Assembly (NCBI RefSeq): GCF_000024985.1
Contig: NC_013523.1
Coordinates: 2,604,001-2,668,000, forward strand
DNA length: 64,000 nucleotides
DNA from: Sphaerobacter thermophilus DSM 20745
GTDB taxonomy: Bacteria; Chloroflexota; Chloroflexia; Thermomicrobiales; Thermomicrobiaceae
Direction: 5' to 3'
Position 1 is the stretch's first letter; every line of letters starts with the position of its first letter. The translations under genes and the position numbers were made by a program. Shown here in pieces: positions 1-8,275 of this stretch. The notes under the pieces were generated by a model that was not told the origin of the DNA, did not search any database, and worked only from the letters and a program-made list of their open reading frames with translations.

Positions 1-185
1 GTTGACTCGACGATGTCCCAGAAGAGGGGCGAATAGCGCAGGAACGCCTGGCGGTAATCCTCCAGCCCGGCCGGGCCAGGGAAGTGGCGCGCCCACTCCG
101 CCGCGCGCTGTGCCCGCAGGTCGGCGGTCGTAGGCTGAGCATCGCCGTCCTCGTGGCGCTGTCGTCGTCGGAAGATGGCCACCAT
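1..185 (-). CDS. Hypothetical protein, N-terminal part (runs off the window)
   Basis: An open frame on the minus strand begins at an ATG (185) preceded by GAGGA at ordinary ribosome-binding distance and continues past position 1, so only about 61 residues are visible. It begins MVAIFRRRQR and later reads EWARHFPGPAGLEDYRQAFL. No signal peptide, membrane segment or recognisable motif is seen. It lies 106 nt downstream of the MFS gene on the same strand and could be co-transcribed with it. I do not recognise the family. An upstream in-frame GTG at 203 is possible but has no better ribosome-binding site. Confidence 0.55.
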   Translation of the reverse strand, partial: MVAIFRRRQRHEDGDAQPTTADLRAQRAAEWARHFPGPAGLEDYRQAFLRYSPLFWDIVES

Positions 186-291
186 GGATTCCTCTTCGGG
201 CACGCCGGGCGCCTGGGCCGGACCGGCGCGCTCGCGGCCGTCGTGCTCGCGTCACCGACCGGCAAGGATACCAACCGCCAGGGTCACGCGC

Positions 292-1491
292 TCACACGTG
301 CTCCTCGACGAGCGTCGGCGCCGGTGGCTGGTCGGTGCGCAGGAGGCGTGCGACTGTGGCGATCGCCAGAAGCAGAAGCGGGATCGTGAGGAGGGCGGCG
401 ACCATCGGCGCCTGTGGCCTCCAGCCGTAGAGCCACCCGGCCACGAACGGCGCCACCGCCATGCCGGCGCCGGCCAGCAACTCGGCCAGCGCATAGGCCC
501 GTCCCCGGAGCCGGTCAGGGGTCACCTCTCCCAGCGCGGCGTAGAAGGTGGACCATGCCACCATAAAGCCTCCGCGCAAAAGATAGGCGAAAACAAACCA
601 GATGAAGCTCCGGCCTGTCAGCAGGAGTCCGAGCATCCCGGCGACGGACGTGATCCCGAGTGCGATCCCCGCCAGCGGCCGGCGGAAGGGGGCGACCCGG
701 CTGATCACCAGCCCCAGCAGGGCGCTACCGATGGCGGCGATTGACCCGAGCCACCCGATGCGCTCGATGCTCACGGCGTGGATGTCTTGCAGGAAGTTCG
801 GCGCCAGCGTGACGCCCAGCGTCAGTACAAAGATGGTGGCGAACATGAGCAGGAGGTGCAGTCGGATCGGCCGCTCCACGAGCGCCGAGCGGTACGTGAC
901 CGGCGGCCCCTCCTGGGTCGACACCGACCCCCGCTCGATGGTGGAGAAGATGGCAGCGCCGGTGGCGGTCAGGCCGGCTGAGATGAAGAGGAGCGCGCGC
1001 AGGTTGACGTGCTCGGCGATGAATCCACCCAGCGTCGGCGTGACCAGGAAGGCAGCCGACGGCGCCACCGTGTAGATCAGGGTGAAGGCGCGCGTTCGCG
1101 CCCAACCGTTACCCGCCCGCTCGGCGATCGTGCTGGACAGCGCTGGAAATGCGATCGTGCCGGCAGACATGATGAATACCCCGGGAATCAGGTGCCACCA
1201 CGACTGTGCCAGGCCGAGCAGGAACGTGCCGAAGGCCGCCACCAGCCGGGCGCTCACGATCAGGGTGCGGGGCGGGATGCGGTCGCCGAGCATCCCACTC
1301 GGGACGAGGTACACGAGGCGGCAGAGCCCGAGCAGGCCGATGACGAGGCCGATCTGCGGCGGGCTGGCGCCGAGCGAGGCGATGTAGATCGGCCAGAGGG
1401 TCTGGTAGATCCCCAGGCCCCCCTCGTTGAAGATCATGCCGAGAAAGATTCGCGTGTTGTCCCGCCCGAGTCCGAGACTCAGCCTCACCAC
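292..1491 (-). CDS. MFS transporter (drug/metabolite exporter type)
   Basis: A 399-residue, strongly hydrophobic protein with about 12 predicted membrane segments. The N-terminal half carries the loop 2-3 signature region of major facilitator proteins (GLCRLVYLVPSGMLGDRIPPR), and the second half repeats the fold. The length matches a 12-helix MFS member. Substrate cannot be told from the sequence; the family moves small solutes or drugs across the inner membrane using the proton gradient. The start is a GTG with AAGGAG about 7 nt upstream. It diverges from the threonine aldolase gene, and an inverted repeat lies just upstream of its start. Confidence 0.85.
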   Translation of the reverse strand: MVRLSLGLGRDNTRIFLGMIFNEGGLGIYQTLWPIYIASLGASPPQIGLVIGLLGLCRLVYLVPSGMLGDRIPPRTLIVSARLVAAFGTFLLGLAQSWWHLIPGVFIMSAGTIAFPALSSTIAERAGNGWARTRAFTLIYTVAPSAAFLVTPTLGGFIAEHVNLRALLFISAGLTATGAAIFSTIERGSVSTQEGPPVTYRSALVERPIRLHLLLMFATIFVLTLGVTLAPNFLQDIHAVSIERIGWLGSIAAIGSALLGLVISRVAPFRRPLAGIALGITSVAGMLGLLLTGRSFIWFVFAYLLRGGFMVAWSTFYAALGEVTPDRLRGRAYALAELLAGAGMAVAPFVAGWLYGWRPQAPMVAALLTIPLLLLAIATVARLLRTDQPPAPTLVEEHV

Positions 1492-1505
1492 TCGCCGCTC
1501 CTTGC

Positions 1506-1530
1506 GATGTCGTGGAACTGGGACGACATC
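1506..1530. promoter_or_regulatory. Inverted repeat upstream of the MFS gene
   Basis: GATGTCGT (1506-1513) and ACGACATC (1523-1530) are perfect 8-bp arms 9 nt apart, 15 nt upstream of the MFS start codon. It could be a repressor operator or a leader hairpin. A TAGTAT hexamer at 1555-1560 may belong to a promoter for the opposite gene. The structure is directly visible; its function is inferred. Confidence 0.35.
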
Positions 1531-1685
1531 CCCCGCTGACGCGTGGAGTCGGCTTAGTATAGCCGCGTGCGCGTCGGGGAACTACTGTACTTCGGGTATG
1601 AGGGTGTGGCGCTCACCAGGGAGAGCCGCCATAATCGGGGCCGAACGACGATGAGGCCGATCCCAGGGGAGGAAAACGGAAGATC

Positions 1686-2723
1686 ATGATTGATCTGATC
1701 AGCGATACCGCGACCCGGCCGTCACCCGAGATGCGCCGCGCCATGGCCGAGGCGCCCGTCGGCGATGAGCAACTCCGGGAGGACCCCACCGTCAATCGCC
1801 TGCAGGAGATGGTAGCGGAGCTGACCGGGAAGGAAGCGGCCCTCTTTCTCCCGTCGGGGACGATGTGCAACGCCATCGGGATCAAAGTCCACACCAACCC
1901 GGGCGACAAGATCGTGCTCGAGCGCTGGGCGCACCCATATACCTCGGAGGCCGGCGGGCCGGGTCTTCTGGCCGGGGTCATGACGGCCTTGATCGAGGGT
2001 GAGCGCGGCGTCTTCACCCCCGAGCAGGTCGAGGAAGCGGTGCAGCCCCAGGGCGGCTTCCACTCGGCGCCGGCGACGCTCCTCTGCCTGGAGAACACGC
2101 ACAACCGCGGTGGGGGCAAGGTCTGGCCGCTGGAGACGTTCCAGGCTGTGGCCGAGACCGCCCACCGGCTGGGCATGAAGGTTCACCTGGACGGTGCCCG
2201 CCTGCTGAACGCCGTCGTAGCTAGCGGTATCCCGGCCAAGGTCTGGAGCCAGTACGTCGACACCGTCTGGATCGACCTCTCCAAGGGCCTCGGCTGCCCG
2301 ATCGGCGCCGTGCTGGCCGGAGATCGGGAGACGATGGATCGGGCGCGGCGCTACAAGCACATGTTCGGCGGGGCGATGCGCCAGGCCGGGATCATCGCCG
2401 CGGCGGGCGTCTACGCGCTGGAGCACAACGTCGAGCGCCTGGCCGAGGACCACGCCAACGCCAAGCTGCTCGCTGCCGGCCTGAGCGAGATCCCCGGCAT
2501 TGCCATCAACCCGGCCGAGGTCGAGACGAACATCGTCTTCTTCGACGTGTCTGGCACCGGCCGCTCGCCGCAGGAGCTCTACCACGGGCTGATCGAGCGC
2601 GGCGTGCGCATGGGCTCCCCCACCGCCACCCGCTGGCGCGCCGTCACCCACCTCGACGTCTCCCGCGCCGACATCGAGCGCGCTGTCGAGGTCATGGAGG
2701 CAGTCGTCACAGGGCGGGGGTAA
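1686..2723 (+). CDS. ltaE: Low-specificity L-threonine aldolase
   Basis: A 345-residue PLP enzyme of fold type I that cleaves L-threonine or L-allo-threonine to glycine and acetaldehyde. It starts [20 protein letters not shown] and has the typical [14 protein letters not shown] segment. The PLP region includes [10 protein letters not shown], and the Schiff-base lysine is about K200 in [12 protein letters not shown], followed by [10 protein letters not shown]. All are standard for the beta-eliminating lyase/threonine aldolase family and the length is normal. A purine-rich GGGGAGGAAAA tract precedes the ATG. It appears monocistronic, followed by a family A repeat. Confidence 0.93.
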   Translation: MIDLISDTATRPSPEMRRAMAEAPVGDEQLREDPTVNRLQEMVAELTGKEAALFLPSGTMCNAIGIKVHTNPGDKIVLERWAHPYTSEAGGPGLLAGVMTALIEGERGVFTPEQVEEAVQPQGGFHSAPATLLCLENTHNRGGGKVWPLETFQAVAETAHRLGMKVHLDGARLLNAVVASGIPAKVWSQYVDTVWIDLSKGLGCPIGAVLAGDRETMDRARRYKHMFGGAMRQAGIIAAAGVYALEHNVERLAEDHANAKLLAAGLSEIPGIAINPAEVETNIVFFDVSGTGRSPQELYHGLIERGVRMGSPTATRWRAVTHLDVSRADIERAVEVMEAVVTGRG

Positions 2724-2819
2724 GCGCCGCGCGAACGTCGCACGGTGTCTTGTCCGATGAAGCGGGCTGGAACGGGGCACCACTCGCGCGGCGGCGTCGG
2801 GTCCAACCGCCCGGTAAGT

Positions 2820-2980
2820 GCCCGGGGCTAGAGCCGCCGGGCTGAATAAGATGGGTAAGCCCACTGAAGGGACTGCGATGGCTACATCCATGCGGGCCCG
2901 TTTGACCTCCCATTGGATGCAGCGTCCCCAGCCCCTTCAGTGGGCTTTTGATATTCAGCCCGGGGGTTTACCCCCGGGCA
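2820..2980. repeat. Family A palindromic element, copy 1
   Basis: A symmetric element of 161 bp. It opens with GCCCGGGGCTAGAGCC, then an inner arm AGCCCACTGAAGGGACTG, a core of about 50 nt, the inverted inner arm CAGCCCCTTCAGTGGGCTT, and closes with the hairpin GCCCGGGGGTTTACCCCCGG. The same architecture recurs at 5011, 15231, 29868, 47171 and 52571. It is preceded here by TCCAACCGCCCGGTAAGT, a sequence also found before the copy at 29868. No reading frame is conserved. Confidence 0.85.
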
Positions 2981-3014
2981 TATGCCGCGACTCCGGCTCC
3001 GGTCGCTGTTTCAC

Positions 3015-4340
3015 TCACCCGGTCGACTCGTCGATTGGTGGCTGCCAGGCACTATCCGGGCCGTGCCAGCCGAGGAGTTCGCCGGTCTCCGCGTCGAGGA
3101 CGATCACGATCGTGCCGTTCCCACAGACGGACGCTCCGGCCTCGGGGCACTCCGGGGGTACCAGCGCGTTCGTGACTTCGACGTGCCAGATCGGAGCGTT
3201 CGGCGCGAGCCCGTCGGGCGCCGGCATCCCGAGGGCGACGGGCTCCGCCAGGACCGTCAACCGAGCGTTGGCCGCTGCCTCCGACTCGTATCCGCCGAGG
3301 TCCAGCACTACCTCCCGCGCCCGGGCGACGGCCGCGTCGCTGGTGGGGAGTGCGGCGTCCGGTGGCAGGCTGGCCGGCGGCTCCAGCGCGGGCACCGGCG
3401 CCATCGAGCGGGCGATGGTCAGCAACTCATCCGTGGTCAGGATGCGACCGCCCTCCTCGACCGGACCGCTCTCGAGCCGGACCGTCGTCGGTCCTCGTTG
3501 CCACCAGACCTGGTTCATCTGGTCGCCCTCATGCACCCGTGCGATAGTGCCGTCGCCGAGGTCCACCTCCACCGCCTGGTCGAAGATCTCCGCGGGCATC
3601 GTTTCGCGCGTCTCTTCATACGGCGACGCCTGCGTGATCGTGAGGACGCGCTCCCCATTGGCATCCCGGTAGGTGAACTGCACGCTCGTGAACGCCGGCA
3701 GCCGCATCGGCGGCAGCGTTTGATCCAATTCGAGCCCTTCCGGCAGCCAGGAGGGCGCGACCAGGTCGAACCCGGCGGCTGCCTGCAGCGCACTCAGTTC
3801 CGACGTGGCAATCACCGCCACGGCGGTCGGCGTCGGGGCCGGCGTCGGCGTTGCTGTTGCCGTGGCCTGGAAGCCGGTGATCATGGGCTGCTGGCCCGCT
3901 GTGCCCTGCTCTTCCATACCGGACCGCTGCCGCAGGATCGCGCCGACTACCGTGGCGACGAGCGCCACCACCAGCACGGCCGCGACCATCTCCAGCCATT
4001 GCCGGGCCCAGCGACGCTCCCGCCGTGCATCGGCGATGTCGGATGGCAGCGCCGCGCGCTGCTCACGGTATCCGTTCAAAGGGATCAGCTCGACGTGATC
4101 GTCGCCCGTGTCGCTCCCTCGTAGCGCCGGCCGCCTCAGCTCCTGCGCCAGCCATGCAACCGCCCGCTCCGGGAACTCCGCATCGGGCCACTGCGCCTGC
4201 CCAAGCCGCCGAACCTCACGCGCGAGTGCGCAGAGGCTGGCCAGATCAGGGTCGGCAACCGCGTCGATCTCCGGCTCCTCGCCCCGCTGCAGCGCGTCGA
4301 TGTAGCGGTCCAGTTGCTCGGCAGCTGACTCACCTCTCAT
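3015..4340 (-). CDS. Membrane-anchored anti-sigma factor-like protein
   Basis: A 441-residue protein with a cytoplasmic N-terminal domain of about 110 residues (LDRYIDALQRGEEPEIDAVADP), one membrane segment at about 117-136 (WLEMVAAVLVVALVATVV) and a large outer domain. The outer part has a low-complexity TATATPTPAPTPTA linker, then a segment with PSWLPEGLEL and a late TTDELLTIARSM, similar to the DUF4367 type found on anti-sigma proteins. Its start overlaps the end of the sigma factor gene by 4 nt, so the two are translationally coupled. No HxxxCxxC zinc motif is present, so sigma binding is inferred from gene order and topology. Confidence 0.75.
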   Translation of the reverse strand: MRGESAAEQLDRYIDALQRGEEPEIDAVADPDLASLCALAREVRRLGQAQWPDAEFPERAVAWLAQELRRPALRGSDTGDDHVELIPLNGYREQRAALPSDIADARRERRWARQWLEMVAAVLVVALVATVVGAILRQRSGMEEQGTAGQQPMITGFQATATATPTPAPTPTAVAVIATSELSALQAAAGFDLVAPSWLPEGLELDQTLPPMRLPAFTSVQFTYRDANGERVLTITQASPYEETRETMPAEIFDQAVEVDLGDGTIARVHEGDQMNQVWWQRGPTTVRLESGPVEEGGRILTTDELLTIARSMAPVPALEPPASLPPDAALPTSDAAVARAREVVLDLGGYESEAAANARLTVLAEPVALGMPAPDGLAPNAPIWHVEVTNALVPPECPEAGASVCGNGTIVIVLDAETGELLGWHGPDSAWQPPIDESTG

Positions 4341-4882
4341 CGTCGAACTCCCTCCTCTACGACGCGGCTGCGGAGCGCCGCCAGCGCGCGGTGCTGCAGG
4401 GTGCGGACGGCCCCAGGGCTGCGTCCCATCAGCGTGGCCACCTCGGCCACAGGCCGGTCCTCGATCAACCGGAGCCGGAGCACGGTCTGATAGTCGGGCG
4501 GGAGGGTCGCGAGGTGAGCCCGAAGCTGGTCGGCGGTCAGCCGAGTCAGAACCTGCTGCTCCGGGCCTGCCGTCACCGCTGGCAGGTGGGCCGCGTGGTC
4601 GATCGTCACCAGCGTCGGCCCCTGGCGGCGCCAGCGGTCGCGGAGGAGGTTGCGTGCAACCGTGGTGAGGAACGCGCGGAAGGGCACGCCACGCTGCTCG
4701 TAGCGGTCCAGTCCGCGCAGGGCGCGCAGAAAGACCTCCTGAGTGAGATCCTGCGCCTCAGCCCGGTCCTGCACGCGGTGGTAGATCAGCCCATACACCG
4801 GCCGCCATTCGCGCCGGAAGAGCCGATCTAACGCCCGTAGATCCCCCTGTTGTGCCCGTCGCAGCAGGTCATCGTCGCTCAT
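4337..4882 (-). CDS. ECF-type RNA polymerase sigma factor
   Basis: A 181-residue sigma-70 family protein with only regions 2 and 4. Region 2 (about 5-90) contains the core-binding stretch RAEAQDLTQEVFLRALRGL. Region 4 (about 115-172) has LPPDYQTVLRLRLIEDRPVAEVATLMGRSPGAVRTLQHRALAAL with the helix-turn-helix. It would direct polymerase to a small regulon and is paired with the overlapping membrane protein as its likely inhibitor. The ATG at 4882 has GGGGG close upstream; a GTG at 4885 is an alternative. An inverted repeat at 4908-4931 lies in its promoter region. Confidence 0.92.
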   Translation of the reverse strand: MSDDDLLRRAQQGDLRALDRLFRREWRPVYGLIYHRVQDRAEAQDLTQEVFLRALRGLDRYEQRGVPFRAFLTTVARNLLRDRWRRQGPTLVTIDHAAHLPAVTAGPEQQVLTRLTADQLRAHLATLPPDYQTVLRLRLIEDRPVAEVATLMGRSPGAVRTLQHRALAALRSRVVEEGVRR

Positions 4883-4907
4883 CACGTCCCCCTTCTACGA
4901 GCAGGAA

Positions 4908-4931
4908 CGTAACGGAGATCGCTGCGTTACG
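4908..4931. promoter_or_regulatory. Inverted repeat upstream of ECF sigma operon
   Basis: CGTAACG (4908-4914) and CGTTACG (4925-4931) form perfect 7-bp arms 10 nt apart, about 25 nt before the sigma start. A CGTAAC hexamer also occurs upstream of the second ECF operon (reverse complement near 15045). This may be part of an autoregulated ECF promoter or an operator; no start site can be placed. Confidence 0.35.
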
Positions 4932-5010
4932 CGGGAGGGGCATGGGAAGCTAGACCAATCACTCGAGAGCAGGCGGTCGGTATGGTCCGGGACGGGTGGT
5001 TGTGGTTTGC

Positions 5011-5163
5011 GCCCGGGGGGAAACCCCTGGGATAGGACGCGAAGCCCACTGAAGGGGCTGGACACACGGCGCCTGGCAGGTTGCTGGTTTGAATACGCCT
5101 GCATGTGGCCGTCATAGCCCCTTCAGTGGGCTTTTCCTTGTCAGCCCGGGGTGAACCCCGGGC
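5011..5163. repeat. Family A palindromic element, copy 2
   Basis: A 153-bp copy: outer GCCCGGGGGGAAACCCCTGG, inner AGCCCACTGAAGGGGCTG, core with a GAATACGCCTGCATGTGG stretch, inverted inner arm CAGTGGGCTT side, and outer GCCCGGGGTGAACCCCGGGC. It fills the gap between the ECF sigma promoter region and the M28 peptidase gene. The 4886-5254 gap otherwise holds only the two inverted repeats listed. Confidence 0.85.
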
Positions 5164-5204
5164 CTGTGCGCCACCGTCGGAGACCCGATTACGTCGTCGG
5201 TCTC

Positions 5205-5236
5205 CATGAGCACCGGCGTGTTAGCCGGTGCTCATG
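5205..5236 (-). terminator. Strong stem-loop after the M28 peptidase gene
   Basis: CATGAGCACCGGC (5205-5217) pairs perfectly with GCCGGTGCTCATG (5224-5236), a 13-bp stem with a 6-nt loop, 18 nt past the peptidase stop codon on the minus strand. There is no clear T tract, so it may act as a transcript-end stabiliser or a weak intrinsic terminator. Confidence 0.55.
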
Positions 5237-5254
5237 CGTGTCATCGTGGCATGC

Positions 5255-7033
5255 CTACCCCACGATCCCGGCCAGACGCCGGGCGGACTGGCGCAGGAAC
5301 CAGACGAGGCGGTTCTGACCACGGGTCAAGTCGGTGCGCAGCAGGTGGTAACGGTCGCTCCCCGGCTCCACCTGGCCGAGTTCGAGCGCGGGCGCCAGCT
5401 CCGGCAGCGGTGGGATGCCCCGCGCCGGGTCCTGGCGGAAGCGGCCATCCCGGCTGTAACCCACACTCACAAGGAAGCGCGCCAGCATCCGCTGCGCCGC
5501 ATTGGCTCGCCGTACCACCGGATCGTCGACCTCGCGGTCCATCAGCCCCTCGGTCTCCTCGTAGAAGCGCTCCAGCGCCTGGCCGAGGTTGCGCGCCGCT
5601 TCGAGCGACGGTCGGAAGTCGAAGGCATCACCGGCCGCGGCCTGATAGCGCCGCAGGTGCTCTTCGATCTCGCGCACTGTCGCCCGATAGTCGAGCGGGT
5701 AGATCGGCGCGTTGAGGGTGCGCAGCAGTACAGTGGCGTACACGCGCATGTCGCGAAGGAGGTTGTCCCGGTCGGCGATCTCCATCGTGTCGTCCTCAGT
5801 GTGCCACGCGATGTTCCCGCCGCAGCCGCCGACCGCGTAGTAGCCCTTCTCGCGCACCAGATCCTCGGGCATGGTCGAGGAGAGCATGAAGTAGGTGGAG
5901 ATGCCGAGGTTGTTGAACGAGCAGTCCCCGGCGCGCAGTGGGCGTGCGCCGCTCGACTCCTGACCGGTGACGTCCCGGATGGCGGTCTGGCACAGGTCCG
6001 CGGCCTCGGCCATCCAGGCGACGTCGCGGTACTCCGTCGCCCAGCGGCACCCGGGGGAGTCGCAGTTGATGTGGGCGACGCAGTTCTCGCTGAGATCCTG
6101 GGCGAAGGTGTCGGCGTACCAGGTGGAGCCGGCGTAGCGCCCGTGCGAATGCCCGGACCACCAGGCGATGCGGATGGTGCGCTTGAGCCGGTCGCGATGG
6201 CGCTGGAACACCCGCGCGATCTCGAGCAGCGTGGCGTCGCCGGTGGCGTTGTCGCCGATGCCGACGTGCCAGGAATCGAGGTGCCCGTGGAAGAGGACGA
6301 ACTCGTCCGCCGCCTGGCTCCCCGCGATCTCGGCGACGATGATCGGAATCGGCCGCCAGCTCGTCTCAACCTGATTCGAGAACGCGACCCGCACCGGTCG
6401 CTCGCGCAGCGCCTGGAGCAGCGCCTGCCCATCCGGCCGGTTGATGGCCAGCACCGGCACCGGCGGAACCCGGCCGACCGACGTCAGGTCGGGCGAGCCC
6501 CAGGCCGTCGTGGTGATGCCCTCGTGGATGCGCTCGCCGGGGTTGATGAAGATGGCGGCGATGGCGCCGGAGCGCTCCAGGTCGAGCCCACGGGCGGCGA
6601 TGCCGAGCCCCTCGGTGATGACAACCTTGCCGCGCAGGTCCACGTCGTCCGTCCGGCGCGCGGCGCTGAACAGTTCGCCGATGTCGCTGGCCTGGCTGCC
6701 CGGCACGTAGACCAGATCGCCCTCGACTTCCTTCCCGTCGGTCGATGGCGAGAAGGAGAAGGTCTTGACCCGGAACTCCCTGCCGTTTTCCCCCAGCGTG
6801 CGCAGGGTCGCCGGGCCGGGCAGGCTGATGAGGCAGGTCGGATGGTGGACGGTGTAGGGCACGCCCCAGGCGGAGAGCCGCTCGGTGATGTATTCGACGG
6901 CGGCCGCTTCATCGTCGCTGCCGGACAGTCGAACGAGGGTACTGAAGCGCTCGAGGAGCGCCCATGGCTCGTCGAGTGAGATGTCGCGGAGGATCAGTTC
7001 CTCCGTTTCGGGGTCACGCCAGGTGGTTTGCAT
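5255..7033 (-). CDS. M28-family-like metallopeptidase with inserted PA-type domain
   Basis: 592 residues from the ATG at 7033, preceded by GGGAAGGGA; an upstream in-frame extension lacks a ribosome-binding site. Residues about 100-210 resemble a protease-associated domain. The zinc-peptidase fold follows: HGHLDSWHVG (about 248), GIGDNATGDAT (about 258), CDSPGCRWA and, near 407, WHTEDDTMEIAD, which supply the usual His, Asp, Asp and His metal ligands. The place where M28 enzymes carry the catalytic EE pair reads WWSGHSHGRYAGSTWYAD instead. It has no signal peptide, so it is probably cytoplasmic. The chemistry is uncertain because of the altered glutamate region. Confidence 0.8.
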   Translation of the reverse strand: MQTTWRDPETEELILRDISLDEPWALLERFSTLVRLSGSDDEAAAVEYITERLSAWGVPYTVHHPTCLISLPGPATLRTLGENGREFRVKTFSFSPSTDGKEVEGDLVYVPGSQASDIGELFSAARRTDDVDLRGKVVITEGLGIAARGLDLERSGAIAAIFINPGERIHEGITTTAWGSPDLTSVGRVPPVPVLAINRPDGQALLQALRERPVRVAFSNQVETSWRPIPIIVAEIAGSQAADEFVLFHGHLDSWHVGIGDNATGDATLLEIARVFQRHRDRLKRTIRIAWWSGHSHGRYAGSTWYADTFAQDLSENCVAHINCDSPGCRWATEYRDVAWMAEAADLCQTAIRDVTGQESSGARPLRAGDCSFNNLGISTYFMLSSTMPEDLVREKGYYAVGGCGGNIAWHTEDDTMEIADRDNLLRDMRVYATVLLRTLNAPIYPLDYRATVREIEEHLRRYQAAAGDAFDFRPSLEAARNLGQALERFYEETEGLMDREVDDPVVRRANAAQRMLARFLVSVGYSRDGRFRQDPARGIPPLPELAPALELGQVEPGSDRYHLLRTDLTRGQNRLVWFLRQSARRLAGIVG

Positions 7034-7486
7034 GGTTCGTCCCTTCCCAAGTGAGACCAGCCGTTGGTGACAATGCATCGGCACGCGTCGCGCGCCTGCC
7101 ACCCTGCCCCGGGAGGGATCGCTCAAGGCCGGCAGGCGTCGCCGGCTTTGTGAAGCACCCGAATGGTAGCTCAGCCGGGCAAGGAAGAAAAAGGCGGGGC
7201 CAGGGCGCGCCAGATGCCTGTGATCCGGCGTCGCCGATCAGTCTCACCGTGTCCCCCTGTCCCGCCCGCAACCCTCACCTTGTCAGCCTGCGTCGGCGGC
7301 CAGACTCATCCGGTCACCCTTCGTTGTCGGCCCCGCACACCCTGTCCTGCTGCATCGCCGGCCGCCATCACCGTGTCATGCTGAGTGGAGCGAAGGATCT
7401 CTAACCGAAGTGGCCGCCCCACCGAGGGGGCCTTCGCCCCGCCCATACCCAGCTTGCACGACAACGTGGGTTTGTGTAGTCTTGCG
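7034..7486. other. Divergent intergenic region without a gene
   Basis: About 450 nt between the M28 peptidase and the AbrB/PIN pair. No reading frame with a ribosome-binding site and no RNA gene was seen. It holds a family D repeat at 7373-7402 (TGTCATGCTGAGTGGAGCGA and on), and a pyrimidine-rich stretch of no evident function around 7250-7370. Promoters for both flanking genes should lie here. Confidence 0.5.
7373..7402 (+). repeat. Family D short dispersed repeat, copy 1
   Basis: GTCATGCTGAGTGGAGCGAA followed by GGATCTCT. The reverse-complement form occurs at 26768 and 47469. It is about 28 bp long with no internal symmetry. Confidence 0.6.
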
Positions 7487-7502
7487 ATCGTGTGAATACG
7501 AT
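7487..7502 (+). promoter_or_regulatory. Candidate operator of the AbrB/PIN pair
   Basis: ATCGT (7487-7491) and ACGAT (7498-7502) form a 5-bp inverted repeat with a 6-nt spacer in an AT-rich island 31 nt before the AbrB start. AbrB-type antitoxins of this kind usually repress their own operon by binding such palindromes; here that is inferred. Confidence 0.35.
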
Positions 7503-7532
7503 ATTTACAAATCCCGTGGATGGAGCCTGAAC

Positions 7533-7835
7533 ATGGGCCGCTCCGACCGTGCCACCAAGATCATCCGCCCCCTGCGGAACGGCCAGATCACGATCCCTGC
7601 TGAGTTCCGCCGGGAGTTGGGGATCACCGAGGACAGCATCCTCGAGATCACGCTGGAGGACGACGCGCTCCGCATCACGCCGCTCCAGGTGCGGCGGAGT
7701 CCCGGGTCGCAGTGGATCCGGGAGCTCTACGAGCGCTTTGAGCCCGTCCGGCGTGAAGCAGAGGCGATGGACGAGGCTGAGATCAACCGCTCGATCGACG
7801 AAGCGGTGCGCGGTTCCCGACGCACGGAGCCGTGA
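7533..7835 (+). CDS. AbrB/MazE-type antitoxin
   Basis: A 100-residue protein with an N-terminal SpoVT/AbrB swapped-hairpin domain: KIIRPLRNGQITIPAEFRRELGI is the standard signature, followed by SILEITLEDDALRITPL. The C-terminal half (about 55-100) is acidic and helical and would wrap the toxin. The ATG at 7533 follows GGAGCCTGAAC. Its stop codon overlaps the toxin start, so the two form one translation unit. Expected role: DNA-binding antitoxin that neutralises the PIN ribonuclease encoded next. Confidence 0.88.
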   Translation: MGRSDRATKIIRPLRNGQITIPAEFRRELGITEDSILEITLEDDALRITPLQVRRSPGSQWIRELYERFEPVRREAEAMDEAEINRSIDEAVRGSRRTEP

Positions 7836-8260
7836 TGAGGGTCGTCTTCGACACTGTGGTCTTCGTGCGCGGTCTGATCAACCCGCACGGGCGATGGGGC
7901 GAGTTGCTCTTCGAGCACGCCGACCGCTACGTGCTCATCCTCTCGCCGGCCATCGCTGAAGAGATTCTCTCGGTGCTGCGGCGGCCTGAGCTGACCCGCA
8001 AGTTCCGGTCGCTCTCGAACATCGGCGTCGCCGATGTCCTCACCCTCCTGGCGCAGGCGGACGTGGTCCAGCCGGCCGAGACCCCGGCGATCTGTCGCGA
8101 TCCCAATGACGACAAGTTCCTCGCGGCGGCCGTGGCGGGCAATGCCGACTATCTTGTCTCCGAGGATGCCGACCTGCTCGTCTTGGGGGAGAATCAAGGG
8201 ATCCCGATCGTCACCGCGTCCGCGTTTCTTCGCATCCTCCAGGAAAACAACGAGCGATAA
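7835..8260 (+). CDS. PIN-domain ribonuclease toxin (COG1569 type)
   Basis: A 141-residue PIN protein. The acidic metal-binding residues are visible: D in MRVVFDTVVFVRGL, EE in SPAIAEEILSVLRRPEL, D in CRDPNDDKFLAAAV and D in YLVSEDADLLVL. PIN toxins cleave RNA using magnesium. The ATG at 7835 shares one base with the antitoxin stop (TGATG); a GTG at 7832 would overlap by 4 nt. The pair is a complete type II toxin-antitoxin module by sequence; activity is inferred from the family. Confidence 0.88.
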   Translation: MRVVFDTVVFVRGLINPHGRWGELLFEHADRYVLILSPAIAEEILSVLRRPELTRKFRSLSNIGVADVLTLLAQADVVQPAETPAICRDPNDDKFLAAAVAGNADYLVSEDADLLVLGENQGIPIVTASAFLRILQENNER

Positions 8261-8275
8261 GGGTACGTGGCTCCG

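Noticed and set aside
2982-4124. A plus-strand open frame of 380 codons opposite the anti-sigma gene
   Set aside because: Arg-rich and without any motif; the minus-strand frame has a membrane segment, coupling to a sigma gene and coherent structure.
7140-7165. tRNA-like GGTAGCTCAG string
   Set aside because: The string GGTAGCTCAGCC resembles a D-arm, but no anticodon arm, T-arm (GGTTCGA) or acceptor pairing follows.
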